The position numbers and the translations under genes are program-made. Positions 1 to 6,306 of a DNA stretch of 6,454 bases are shown here, in pieces. The stretch's first letter is position 1. Each line of letters begins with the position of its first letter. Source of the DNA: UBA1563 sp041667115. GTDB taxonomy: Bacteria; Bacteroidota; Ignavibacteria; Ignavibacteriales; Ignavibacteriaceae. The notes under the pieces are model-generated. The model had not been told where the DNA came from. It made no database searches and was given only the letters and a program-made list of their open reading frames with translations. The stretch spans positions 1-6,454 of the forward strand of contig JBAYFO010000099.1 of the NCBI GenBank assembly GCA_041667115.1. Reading direction: 5' to 3'.

Positions 1-702
1 CTTTAAATTATCTGGAGATATTTCCATAAATATTATAGGCATAAATTCCATAATTGTTTCATAGGCGCCGTTTAAAAAAAGTAATTCGGCACCTTCAATA
101 TCACATTTTATTATAGAAACTTTTTTAATTTTATTTTCTTTAATATAATCATCAAGCGTTCTAACTTTTATATTAACTTGTTTGGTTTTTGGACTGGATA
201 CTTGCAACGAAGAAAGCCCCCAATTATCAAGATTGAAATTAATAATAGCATCACCCTCATAATCCGCTAATGCAATATTTTCAAGTATTATATTTTGATA
301 TCTATTCTTCTCTATATTTATTCTAAAATCATTTGCAACTATTTCAACAGGTTCAAACGCATATACTTTTCCCTTTTTTAATATTTGGGCAGCTAAAGTA
401 GCATACCATCCAATATTAGCTCCAATATCATAAAAGACATCATCTGCATTTAATAGAAGAGCCAAAAGTTCACTTTCAATTGGTTCATGTACTCGTTTCC
501 AAAACAAAGAACGGTATCTAATATTATTTAAATTGCCGTAAAATATTCTGCCGTCTTCAATTTTTATAGGATAATACAAATAATATTTTTTCTTGTCTAT
601 TTTAATGAGCAAATCAAGAATATAACCAGCGCCTCTCATTATGCTTAACCGAATAAGAATTTTATTGTAAATTATATCATATAAAAAGTAAATAAATTTC
701 AA
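1..702 (-). CDS. FkbM-family methyltransferase, 3' end outside window
   Basis: S-adenosylmethionine-dependent methyltransferase of the FkbM family, probably O-methylating a sugar of the surface polysaccharide made by this cluster. 234 codons are visible and the frame is still open at base 1, so the C-terminus is missing. Residues 90-105 (FYDIGANIGWYATLAA) are the glycine-rich SAM-binding motif I. VYAFEPV (113-119) is the acidic second strand. TLDDYI (182-187) and IIKCDIEGAE (197-206) are the family's characteristic late motifs, followed by FMEIS. The first 85 residues are a less conserved, basic and aromatic N-terminal part. I chose the TTG start at 702-700 because a good ribosome site (GAGAGG) lies 7 bases upstream and the flippase gene stops 17 bases before it. 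The first in-frame ATG (639-637) would remove 21 residues. The family is certain; the acceptor sugar is unknown. Confidence 0.88.
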   Translation of the reverse strand, partial: MKFIYFLYDIIYNKILIRLSIMRGAGYILDLLIKIDKKKYYLYYPIKIEDGRIFYGNLNNIRYRSLFWKRVHEPIESELLALLLNADDVFYDIGANIGWYATLAAQILKKGKVYAFEPVEIVANDFRINIEKNRYQNIILENIALADYEGDAIINFNLDNWGLSSLQVSSPKTKQVNIKVRTLDDYIKENKIKKVSIIKCDIEGAELLFLNGAYETIMEFMPIIFMEISPDNLK

Positions 703-709
703 ATAATTT

Positions 710-715
710 CCTCTC
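710..715 (-). promoter_or_regulatory. Ribosome binding site deciding a TTG start
   Basis: On the minus strand GAGAGG lies 7 bases before the TTG at 702-700. It is the best Shine-Dalgarno match in this part of the window and supports the non-ATG start of the methyltransferase gene, which has no suitable ATG until codon 22. Confidence 0.6.
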
Positions 716-719
716 TTCT

Positions 720-2246
720 CTAATTTTGTTGAATAATAATTAATTTTTTTTCAAGATAATACAATATATTATTTAAAAATAAATTTTTGTTAAAATACCC
801 AGACATTATCATTAATAAGTACGAAAATTCATGAGCAAAGTTTCTAGCTATTATAAATCTTAAAAATAAAACATAAGTTATTAAAAGAATTATAAGCTCT
901 AAGATAAATTTGAAGGCTAAATTATTCCCAGTAATGAAATGATTAGCAATAAAAATAATGCATGCAATTAAAACTCCAACAAATGCATTTATCGCAAGCG
1001 CTTTAAAAATGTTATAAAGATTGGGTTTTATATTATTTTTTATAATCAATATATATATACATAGCCTAATAAACTTACTTATCGTCATCGCTATTGCAAA
1101 TCCTAATAACCCATAAGTGGAAAACATTAACATGAGCCCTATCAGTAAAATTAGATATGCAATTTCATTATAAAACATTCCGCGCAATTTACCAGTAGCT
1201 TGAATTAGACTTCCAGAAATATTAATCACAGCAGAAAAAGCAATTGTTATTATTAATACTTGAAAAACCGGTATTGCCTCCGTCCAATTGGGGCCCAATA
1301 AAATATAAATTATATCTTTAGCCATTGGGACAACACCAATTGTTAATGGTAATATAATAATATTTATAAGCGTAAAACTATTTGTAAATATTTCTCTAAG
1401 CTTATCTTTATCTAATTGGATGCGGCTAAATGCAGGAAAAAGCACCCTACTAAAAGATGTGTAAAAATATTGTGCTGGTAAATTTACAAATAAGGATGCT
1501 CTATTATAAATTCCAAGTAAAGTGGGCGTAGAAATTTTCCCAATTATTAAAGTATCTAGATTAGAACTAATGAATTGAATAAAGGATATTATGCTTATTT
1601 TACTACCAAAATTAAACAATGGTTTTATATCATTCCAATGAGGTACGAACGATATTTTATGCTTAACAATTAGAAATGAAATCAACGCTGAGGTAACTTG
1701 CTGTCCTAGCGAGGCAATAACTAAACTCCAGACACCCCAACCAAGGAGCGCAAACGAAATACCGATAAATATATATCCTGTTAAGTAGGAACAAATTTCT
1801 ATAATTGCTAAAGCCTTAAAATTTAACTCTCTCCTTAATAAACTTTTTGATGTTAGTGAAAAACCATTAATAATAAAATAAATTCCAAGTACTCTTATAA
1901 TATTTACAACTTCTGAATCTTTAAATATTAAGATTGCCAGAGGTGCACACAAATAAATTAATAACCAGAAAAAGATACCCAAAATAATTGATGTGCTAAA
2001 TGAAGCTTTGATGTCATTTTTGTTCAAAATATTTTTTTGAATAATGGCATGTCCTAAACCCATTTCGGCAAAATATCCGCCAAGTCCTATAATAACTCCC
2101 CCCATCGCCATTAAACCGAATGCTTTAGGAGTCAAAAGCCTAGCCATAATGGAAGTATAACCAATTTGCATTGCAGCTGTTGAAATTATGGAAATATAAC
2201 TCCACTTTAATCCATGAAATGTTTTATGAGTAAGCGTTTCGGTCAT
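720..2246 (-). CDS. wzx: WzxC-like polysaccharide/O-unit flippase (MOP superfamily)
   Basis: Integral membrane flippase of the MOP superfamily, which moves lipid-linked oligosaccharide units across the inner membrane. The 508-residue protein is close to the usual length (about 490-510) and consists of many hydrophobic segments consistent with 12-14 membrane helices. It starts with the typical GLKWS box near residue 12, followed by ARLLTPKAFGLMAM and EMGLGHAIIQ. The middle carries LGIYNRA and RVLFPAFSRIQLDKDKLR, which closely resemble colanic-acid exporter WzxC, then GPNWTEAIPVFQVL and GSLIQATGK. The open frame extends 23 codons further to 2315, but that stretch is an out-of-frame reading of the upstream epimerase remnant, so I place the start at the ATG at 2246-2244. 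No clear ribosome site precedes it. The stop is 17 bases before the methyltransferase start, suggesting co-transcription. The gene is visibly richer in A/T than the right part of the window. Confidence 0.88.
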   Translation of the reverse strand: MTETLTHKTFHGLKWSYISIISTAAMQIGYTSIMARLLTPKAFGLMAMGGVIIGLGGYFAEMGLGHAIIQKNILNKNDIKASFSTSIILGIFFWLLIYLCAPLAILIFKDSEVVNIIRVLGIYFIINGFSLTSKSLLRRELNFKALAIIEICSYLTGYIFIGISFALLGWGVWSLVIASLGQQVTSALISFLIVKHKISFVPHWNDIKPLFNFGSKISIISFIQFISSNLDTLIIGKISTPTLLGIYNRASLFVNLPAQYFYTSFSRVLFPAFSRIQLDKDKLREIFTNSFTLINIIILPLTIGVVPMAKDIIYILLGPNWTEAIPVFQVLIITIAFSAVINISGSLIQATGKLRGMFYNEIAYLILLIGLMLMFSTYGLLGFAIAMTISKFIRLCIYILIIKNNIKPNLYNIFKALAINAFVGVLIACIIFIANHFITGNNLAFKFILELIILLITYVLFLRFIIARNFAHEFSYLLMIMSGYFNKNLFLNNILYYLEKKLIIIQQN

Positions 2247-2262
2247 AAATGTTTTTTCTTTG

Positions 2263-3181
2263 ATATGTTGTTTCTTCTTGTATACCCCCACTATCTGTAA
2301 TAACAAGTTCTGCATTTTTCATTAAAGCTAGGAAATTTATATTTCCAATTGAATCAGTAAGAACAAGGGTGAGGTTTAGTTTTCCAATAACTGTTTTGGT
2401 TCTTGGATGAATAGGGCCAATTATCTTTCGTTTTTCGGCAAGCTTGTTTAACACGTTGAAAATTTGTTTTACATTTTCATCATCATCTACGTTTGAAGGT
2501 CGGTGTAATGTAACAAGGATGTAGTTTGTTTGTCGTACGTTGTAGGTTTTAATATATCAGATTTTTCAGTTTTGGTAAGTTAGTAAATTAAACTATCAAT
2601 CATAGTATTTCCCAAAAAGAAAATCTTTTCTACGGGAATTCCTTCATGCTTAAGATTCTCTATTCCACTCTTTTAAGTAATAAACAAATAAACAGCTATA
2701 TGGTCCGTAACTATTCTGTTTAATTTTTCAGGCATTGTACGGTCAAAGCTTCTTAATCCGGATTCCACATACGCTATCTTTATTCACATTTTTACCGCCA
2801 CAAGACTGCATACAACAGTAGAATTAACATCTCCATAAACAATAACTAAATCCGGTTTATCTTGTATTAATACTTTTTCAAACTTAACCATTACCTTTGC
2901 TGTTTGTTCAGCATGGCTTCCTAAACCAACTCCAAGATAAAATCCGGAGGGCAGTTCGAGATCATTAAAGAAAACCTTCGACATCTTTTCATCGTAATGT
3001 TGCCCAGTGTGACAGATTAGATGGTTAATGGTTGAGGGGTGATTTGGGCTCTTTGCGCTCCATAAAGAGTTTTGTTTCCTAATTCCTCATTCGTAATTCC
3101 TAATTGTATAAATGCTTTATGAATTGGTGCCATTTTCATAAAATTAGGACGCGCACCAACCACGGGAATAATTTTCTTCAT
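2263..3181 (-). pseudogene. wecB: Decayed UDP-N-acetylglucosamine 2-epimerase (non-hydrolysing, WecB/WbpI family)
   Basis: Remnant of the enzyme that interconverts UDP-GlcNAc and UDP-ManNAc (or the 3-acetamido uronic acid analogues, if WbpI-like). It starts 4 bases after the dehydrogenase stop with MKKIIPVVGARPNFMKMAPI. Homology breaks at an insertion (about 3027-3103), resumes in another frame at HLICHTGQHYDEKM, and runs through GSHAEQTAKVMVKFEKV and VYGDVNST. Three in-frame stops follow: TGA at 2784-2786 before IKIAYVESGLRSFD, TAA at 2673-2675 before KSGIENLKHEGIP, and TAA at 2580-2582. One base is lost in an A-run at 2547-2550, shifting into ILVTLHRPSNVDDDENV and ITDSGGIQEETTY, where homology ends. 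The 3' part of the gene is absent. Family catalytic positions (Asp in GDVNST, Glu in VESGLRS, Glu and Arg in MPEKLNR, His in TLHRPSN) are still readable, which points to recent decay. It is clearly non-functional as written. Confidence 0.93.
3027..3103 (-). repeat. Repeat-rich insertion within the epimerase pseudogene
   Basis: About 77 bases replace the few codons that normally link the first beta-alpha unit of the epimerase to its HTGQHYD motif, and the flanking halves are in different frames. The left side on the plus strand (3078-3105) is a clean array of four 7-base units, all variants of CCTAATT. A 6-base inverted repeat (CTCTTT at 3049-3054, AAAGAG at 3064-3069) lies next to it. The exact borders are uncertain by several bases. 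Confidence 0.6.
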
Positions 3182-3185
3182 TAAT

Positions 3186-4493
3186 TTATGCTTTATTAAG
3201 TAGTAAGGATGAAGATTTAATTAAATTTCTTGTGTCGACAATCGGAATGTTTAAAGAAAGTAAATCAATATTTTTATACACATCATGCGCTGTTGAAATC
3301 AAAATCAAATCATATCCTTTAGTTATCTCCACAGACTTTTTCCCTATATACTGCGGGTGCTCTCTTGTTGGTTTTACAACGGGCACAAAAGGATCATTGT
3401 ATTCTACTTTCGCCCCTTTAGCTTCCAATTTTTCCATCAAAAAATAGCTTGGAGATTCGCGGTCATCATCAACATTTGCTTTGTAGGCTAATCCCAACAG
3501 TAATATTTTCGATCCCTTTAACGGTTTCCCGTAATCATTTAATACTTCCATAACCTGCTGTACAACAAAATCCGGCATTGAAGTATTAATTTCACCGGCA
3601 AGTTCAATAAAGCGTGTGTTCACTCCATATTCGCGCGCCTTCCATGTAAGATAAAATGGATCGATCGGAATACAATGTCCGCCGAGTCCTGGTCCAGGAT
3701 AGAAAGCCATATAACCAAATGGTTTAGTTTTTGCCGCTTCAATCACCTCCCAAATATCTATTCCCATCTTCATGAAAGTTACTTTCAGTTCATTCACCAA
3801 CGCAATATTCACACTTCGGAAAATATTTTCCATAAGCTTTGTCGCCTCTGCTACTTGCGTTGAAGAAACCGGCACCGTACGAATTACAATCTGTGAATAA
3901 ACTGCATTAGTTACTTCTAAACCATCCTTAGAGGTAGCGCCAATAACTTTTGGGATTGTCTCTGTTTTATATTCAGGGTTATTCGGGTCTTCCCTTTCAG
4001 GCGAGAAAGCGACATAAAAATCTCTATCAACTTTTAATCCGCTCTTCTCAAGAATGGGGACAACAACTTCTACTGTAGTACCTGGATAAGTAGTAGATTC
4101 CAAAACTATTAATTGTCCTCTTATTAAGTTTGGATATATCTTTTCACAAGAAGAAATAATATACTCCATTTCAGGTTCGCGGTTTTTATTTAATGGAGTC
4201 GGGACAGCAATTAATACAGCATCACAGTTTTTAATTTTTGAAAAATCAGTTGTAGCGGTAAATAATTTTGTATTAATCGCGTTAGATATACGCGTGGCTG
4301 GGATATGCTTAATATAGCTTTGCCCATTATTTATTGCATCTACTTTCTTAGTATCAATGTCGAACCCGATCGATTGAAATCCTTTTTCCACAAAGCAGAG
4401 ATTTAACGGCAAGCCAACATAACCAAGCCCAATAACACCAATTACCGCCGTCTTATTTTCAATTTTCTTTAATAGTTCTTGTTTCATATTCAT
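3186..4493 (-). CDS. wbpA: UDP-N-acetyl-D-glucosamine 6-dehydrogenase, WbpA type
   Basis: Cytoplasmic NAD-dependent nucleotide-sugar dehydrogenase that oxidises the C6 hydroxyl of UDP-GlcNAc in two steps to the uronic acid, supplying an acidic sugar for surface polysaccharide. The 435 residues match the WbpA family length (about 436). The N-terminal Rossmann domain has GLGYVG (22-27) and GFDID (43-47). FSPER (163-167), KLMEN (219-223) and GGHCIPIDPFYLTWKAREYG (271-290) follow, with the catalytic cysteine at 274. The C-terminal UDP-binding domain includes LGLAYKANVDDDRESPS (about 333-349). The long stretch around YPGPGLGGHCIPIDP and RFIELAGE is typical of WbpA rather than Ugd; WecC (UDP-ManNAc dehydrogenase) is the main alternative and would fit an adjacent wecB. 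A second ATG lies two codons in; neither has a strong ribosome site. It is first of the sugar genes, with the epimerase pseudogene 4 bases downstream. No key residue is missing. Confidence 0.92.
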   Translation of the reverse strand: MNMKQELLKKIENKTAVIGVIGLGYVGLPLNLCFVEKGFQSIGFDIDTKKVDAINNGQSYIKHIPATRISNAINTKLFTATTDFSKIKNCDAVLIAVPTPLNKNREPEMEYIISSCEKIYPNLIRGQLIVLESTTYPGTTVEVVVPILEKSGLKVDRDFYVAFSPEREDPNNPEYKTETIPKVIGATSKDGLEVTNAVYSQIVIRTVPVSSTQVAEATKLMENIFRSVNIALVNELKVTFMKMGIDIWEVIEAAKTKPFGYMAFYPGPGLGGHCIPIDPFYLTWKAREYGVNTRFIELAGEINTSMPDFVVQQVMEVLNDYGKPLKGSKILLLGLAYKANVDDDRESPSYFLMEKLEAKGAKVEYNDPFVPVVKPTREHPQYIGKKSVEITKGYDLILISTAHDVYKNIDLLSLNIPIVDTRNLIKSSSLLLNKA

Positions 4494-4512
4494 TATTATT
4501 TAAGTTCTTAAA

Positions 4513-4535
4513 GTTTTCTGTTTATAGTTATCAGT
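4513..4535 (+). repeat. ATCAGT-type element, copy 1
   Basis: This 23-base stretch starts GTTTTC and ends ATCAGT. It matches the stretch at 6200-6222 in 18 of 23 positions without gaps, in the same orientation. It lies 19 bases upstream of the dehydrogenase start. Confidence 0.5.
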
Positions 4536-4614
4536 AGGCAAAAGGTTTTACACAATAGGCTATGATACTCTGCCGAGGCTGATGAAATAGCATTAGGAGT
4601 TTTTACTAATTTAT

Positions 4615-4640
4615 AATTTACAATTTACAATTTAGAATTG
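4615..4640 (+). repeat. 7-base tandem array, AATTTAC type
   Basis: Two perfect AATTTAC units are followed by AATTTAG and a partial AATTG. It lies in the spacer between the peptidase and dehydrogenase genes. The unit length of 7 is shared with the arrays at 3078-3105, 4727-4775 and 6307-6328, although the unit sequences differ. Confidence 0.65.
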
Positions 4641-4655
4641 ATAATTTCCCCATTA

Positions 4656-4687
4656 TCCAACATTCCATTATTCCACTTTTCCAATTC
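4656..4687 (+). repeat. 8-base degenerate array starting TCCA
   Basis: Four consecutive 8-base units each begin with TCCA (TCCAACAT, then variants ending in TTAT, CTTT and ATTC). The array runs directly into the GAGCGAAGTCGA element. No coding reading is plausible. Confidence 0.55.
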
Positions 4688-4706
4688 CCGAGCGAAGTCG
4701 AGGGAC
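4686..4706 (+). repeat. GAGCGAAGTCGA-type interspersed repeat
   Basis: The core GAGCGAAGTCGA is flanked by TCCC on one side and GGGA on the other, giving a short imperfect palindrome. This core matches, from memory, a small interspersed element seen in intergenic DNA of several bacterial phyla. Only one copy is present in this window. Confidence 0.55.
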
Positions 4707-4726
4707 AATCCTTCAATCTTCCAACA

Positions 4727-4775
4727 TTTCTATTTTCTCATTTCTAATTTTCAATTTCCCTCTCCCTTGCCCTTT
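4727..4775 (+). repeat. Pyrimidine-rich 7-base array
   Basis: Seven successive 7-base blocks can be read, the first four being variants of TTTCTNA (TTTCTAT, TTTCTCA, TTTCTAA, TTTTCAA) and the last three C/T-rich (TTTCCCT, CTCCCTT, GCCCTTT). It ends 4 bases from the stop codon of the metallopeptidase gene. Confidence 0.55.
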
Positions 4776-4779
4776 TTCT

Positions 4780-5634
4780 TCACCTCCACTCACTCTCCCA
4801 CAGCATCGTTAGGACAGAGCCGTAGTTTTTCATCACTACATTTTGCTCATAAAAATAAACATCTCTTCTGCATTTAACATCACCGCTAAACCAGGCAAAA
4901 GCGGGAATTAAATTCGCTTCCGCAGGTGTTTCTTTTCCCTTAAAAAAATAATGGGCGGTAGATTCCTTGCCAACTTTAAAACCTTTCTCGATCCATTTGT
5001 AAGGGAAATAATCGCTGAAATAACTCCATATTTTTTTACCGTCCCGGGTAAATATAATTGCCACCGGGTATTTGCCAATAGTAGCGTAACGGATAGCGGC
5101 GGCAGTTAAAGAGACGTTAAAATACTCTGCCGTTTCTTTTATAAGTTCAAAGTTTATTTCTCTTTTAGCGGTAAAGGCAGAAAACCAGGGTCTATGCATC
5201 AACAATTCAGCTGCAAACATATTCGCGTCATCCTCACGCCTTCTGTTCACCTTAAACGAAAAAAGATCATCAGCTGTACAAGTATAAACCCTACTCTCCT
5301 TCTGTATTTGCCCCCTCGCCCCTTGGGAGAGGGTTGGGGTGAGGGCTTTCTCCTCTCCCTTTGGGAGAGCCCGGGTGAGGGTATCTTTCTCATTAAAGTA
5401 ATGCCCTACCTCGTGCGCTAAAGTGAATCTCTTTTGCCCTTGTTCCTTGATATTTCGGTCGATAGTTATTAGTCCGTAATGACTGTTAAAGCTTATCCGT
5501 CCAAGATAATTTTTTAATTCCGCTTCTTCAACTATCAAACATTCGCCGTCAAGAATATCGCCTAAATCAAAATCTTCTCGCTTTACCATCCGGTAATCTT
5601 CGAGTACAGCTTTAGCTTTTGTTTCTGGAGTCAT
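4780..5634 (-). CDS. ImmA/IrrE-family zinc metallopeptidase carrying an in-frame repeat insertion
   Basis: Predicted cytoplasmic zinc endopeptidase of the ImmA/IrrE family, whose known members cleave repressors or small regulators (ImmA on ImmR, IrrE/PprI on DdrO). Numbering from the upstream ATG at 5679, FTLAHEVGHYF gives the HExxH zinc site at 89-93. RRREDDANMFAAELLM (146-161) supplies the third acidic ligand, probably E149. INFELIKETAEYFNVSLTAAAIRYA and the C-terminal YGSVLTMLW are also usual for the family. I start at the ATG at 5634-5632 (residue 16, giving 284 residues), because the 15 codons before it are read mostly from a palindromic repeat. No ribosome site is visible before it. Residues about 100-123, including the peptide ALTPTLSQGARG, are encoded by an inserted repeat between the zinc motifs. 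The upstream neighbour is the acidic 125-residue gene. The substrate is unknown; the usual XRE repressor partner is not visible. Confidence 0.85.
   Translation of the reverse strand: MTPETKAKAVLEDYRMVKREDFDLGDILDGECLIVEEAELKNYLGRISFNSHYGLITIDRNIKEQGQKRFTLAHEVGHYFNEKDTLTRALPKGEEKALTPTLSQGARGQIQKESRVYTCTADDLFSFKVNRRREDDANMFAAELLMHRPWFSAFTAKREINFELIKETAEYFNVSLTAAAIRYATIGKYPVAIIFTRDGKKIWSYFSDYFPYKWIEKGFKVGKESTAHYFFKGKETPAEANLIPAFAWFSGDVKCRRDVYFYEQNVVMKNYGSVLTMLWESEWR
5313..5381 (-). repeat. Double REP-like palindromic repeat inside the metallopeptidase gene
   Basis: Two tandem copies lie at 5313-5345 and 5351-5381 (period 38) of an element whose minus-strand reading is of the CCCTCACCC...CTCTCCC-AAA-GGGAGAG type. 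The second copy has a perfect 7-base hairpin (5353-5359 with 5363-5369, loop TTT). The first has a 9-base stem with one mismatch (5313-5321 with 5325-5333). The pair spans 69 bases, exactly 23 codons, so the host frame stays open. Confidence 0.85.
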
Positions 5635-5641
5635 GGGTAAA

Positions 5642-5730
5642 AATAGAACACTGATTGTACGGATCGGACAGATTATCACGGATTTTTTATCGGTTGAGAT
5701 CCGTTACATCCGCGGGATCCGTGTGCTATT
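5642..5730. repeat. 89-base palindromic repeat filling the spacer between two genes
   Basis: The ends are inverted repeats (5642-5655 against 5717-5730, 12 of 14 matching). The interior has CGGAT- or AGAT-like boxes about every 9-10 bases on the left arm and complementary ATCCG-like boxes on the right arm, around a T-run near 5680-5688. It could fold into a long imperfect hairpin in RNA. It supplies the stop codon of the 125-residue gene (TAG at 5726-5728) and ends 7 bases before the ATG of the metallopeptidase. Confidence 0.75.
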
Positions 5731-6103
5731 CTTTCTTTGTTTTCCTTATGTATTCAAGCAGCAGCATTTTTTCTTTATCATCCAGCAGATCATCAAGTTT
5801 CCCCTCCAGCTTACGGAAAGCCGTAGCCAGCTGCGGTTCATCTTTTTCTATTTGCGGGAGAAGTGATTTTATATTTCCCAGAGATTCATAAAACTTTTTC
5901 TTAAATATTCTCCCGTTTTCAATCTTTACTTCAACTTTAGCTTTCCGGATCAACTCCAGAGCCGTTTCCTCTGATTTTTCAACCTCAATCTCCGCTTCCA
6001 TTAGCTCCTTTGAAATAAACTCAATGTCCTCTTCTTCAGCAACTCCCTCAACTGACTCCTCCAGATAAAATTCACCGAAATTAAGCAGTCTTTCATTGCT
6101 CAT
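5726..6103 (-). CDS. Acidic, helical 125-residue protein of unknown function
   Basis: I do not recognise this family. The first half (about residues 13-50) is strongly acidic, with EESVEGVAEEEDIEF and KELMEAEIEVEKSEETALEL. A mixed central part (KVEVKIENGRIFKKKFYES) is followed by an amphipathic, charged C-terminal region (LEGKLDDLLDDKEKMLLLEY) likely to be helical or coiled. There is no signal peptide, membrane segment or cysteine. The ATG at 6103-6101 has a good ribosome site (AAAGGGA, 4 bases away), which supports a real gene. It sits directly upstream of the ImmA/IrrE peptidase, separated only by a palindromic repeat that also supplies its stop codon, so the natural C-terminus may once have been different. 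By position it could be a substrate, inhibitor or partner of the peptidase. That is inference only. Confidence 0.72.
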   Translation of the reverse strand: MSNERLLNFGEFYLEESVEGVAEEEDIEFISKELMEAEIEVEKSEETALELIRKAKVEVKIENGRIFKKKFYESLGNIKSLLPQIEKDEPQLATAFRKLEGKLDDLLDDKEKMLLLEYIRKTKKE

Positions 6104-6107
6104 AGCG

Positions 6108-6114
6108 TCCCTTT
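6108..6114 (-). promoter_or_regulatory. Ribosome binding site of the acidic protein gene
   Basis: AAAGGGA on the minus strand lies 4 bases before the ATG at 6103-6101. It is one of few clear Shine-Dalgarno sites in the window and is the main argument that the short gene is translated. Confidence 0.55.
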
Positions 6115-6199
6115 GACATTTTTGAACTCACAATCCATTTTTAAGACCAAAAGAATTGTCACCGTTTAACTCATAACCTGGCAGATCAAGAACCAAAAG

Positions 6200-6222
6200 G
6201 TTTTCAGTTCTCAGTAATCAGT
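6200..6222 (+). repeat. ATCAGT-type element, copy 2
   Basis: This is the second copy of the element at 4513-4535, in the same orientation, inside the spacer upstream of the acidic protein gene. In both spacers it is followed 64-73 bases later by the identical 13-mer TTTTTACTAATTT. Confidence 0.5.
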
Positions 6223-6306
6223 TTTTTTAATGACCATTGACTAATTTCTATTGATGCAGAACTAACAAAATATTGTGACCATTCCGCGTAGAATATTTTT
6301 ACTAAT

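Larger units (their letters stand above)
4494..4779. other. Gene-free spacer made largely of short repeats
   Basis: This 286-base gap between the peptidase stop and the dehydrogenase start holds no plausible gene on either strand. From left to right on the plus strand it has an ATCAGT-type element (4513-4535), a unique stretch, TTTTTACTAATTT (4600-4612), a 7-base array (4615-4640), an 8-base array (4656-4687), a GAGCGAAGTCGA element (4686-4706) and a pyrimidine-rich 7-base array (4727-4775). Any promoter for the sugar operon should lie in the part nearest 4494. I see no convincing -35/-10 pair and no intrinsic terminator. Confidence 0.7.

Noticed and set aside
2247..2315. A 23-residue N-terminal extension of the flippase to an ATG at 2315
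   Set aside because: It is an out-of-frame reading of the conserved epimerase remnant (TDSGGIQEE region). The GLKWS box sits at the usual distance from the ATG at 2246.
2224..2454. A separate 76-residue gene
   Set aside because: It is the last in-frame fragment of the epimerase pseudogene, starts at an internal GTG, and has no ribosome site.
2784..2786. TGA as a selenocysteine or programmed readthrough codon
   Set aside because: The family has a glycine at this position, and two further stops and a frameshift follow, so simple decay explains it.
2784..2984. A separate 66-residue gene
   Set aside because: It is an internal fragment of the epimerase between the insertion and the first in-frame stop, continuing homology on both sides.
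4613..4775. CRISPR array
   Set aside because: The repeat units are only 7-8 bases, degenerate and directly adjacent, with no spacers and no cas genes.
4638..4877. Plus-strand 79-residue open frame
   Set aside because: It reads the low-complexity spacer and the antisense of the peptidase C-terminus, with no ribosome site or recognisable protein.
5313..5381. Intrinsic transcription terminator from the G/C-rich hairpins
   Set aside because: The hairpins lie inside an open gene, lack a following T-run on the minus strand, and belong to a tandem interspersed repeat.
5194..5421. Plus-strand 75-residue open frame containing PRPLGEGWGEG
   Set aside because: That peptide is the antisense translation of the REP-like repeat; the frame is a shadow of the peptidase gene.
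5635..5679. Metallopeptidase start at the ATG at 5679
   Set aside because: The 15 added codons are read mostly from the palindromic repeat and match no family N-terminus.
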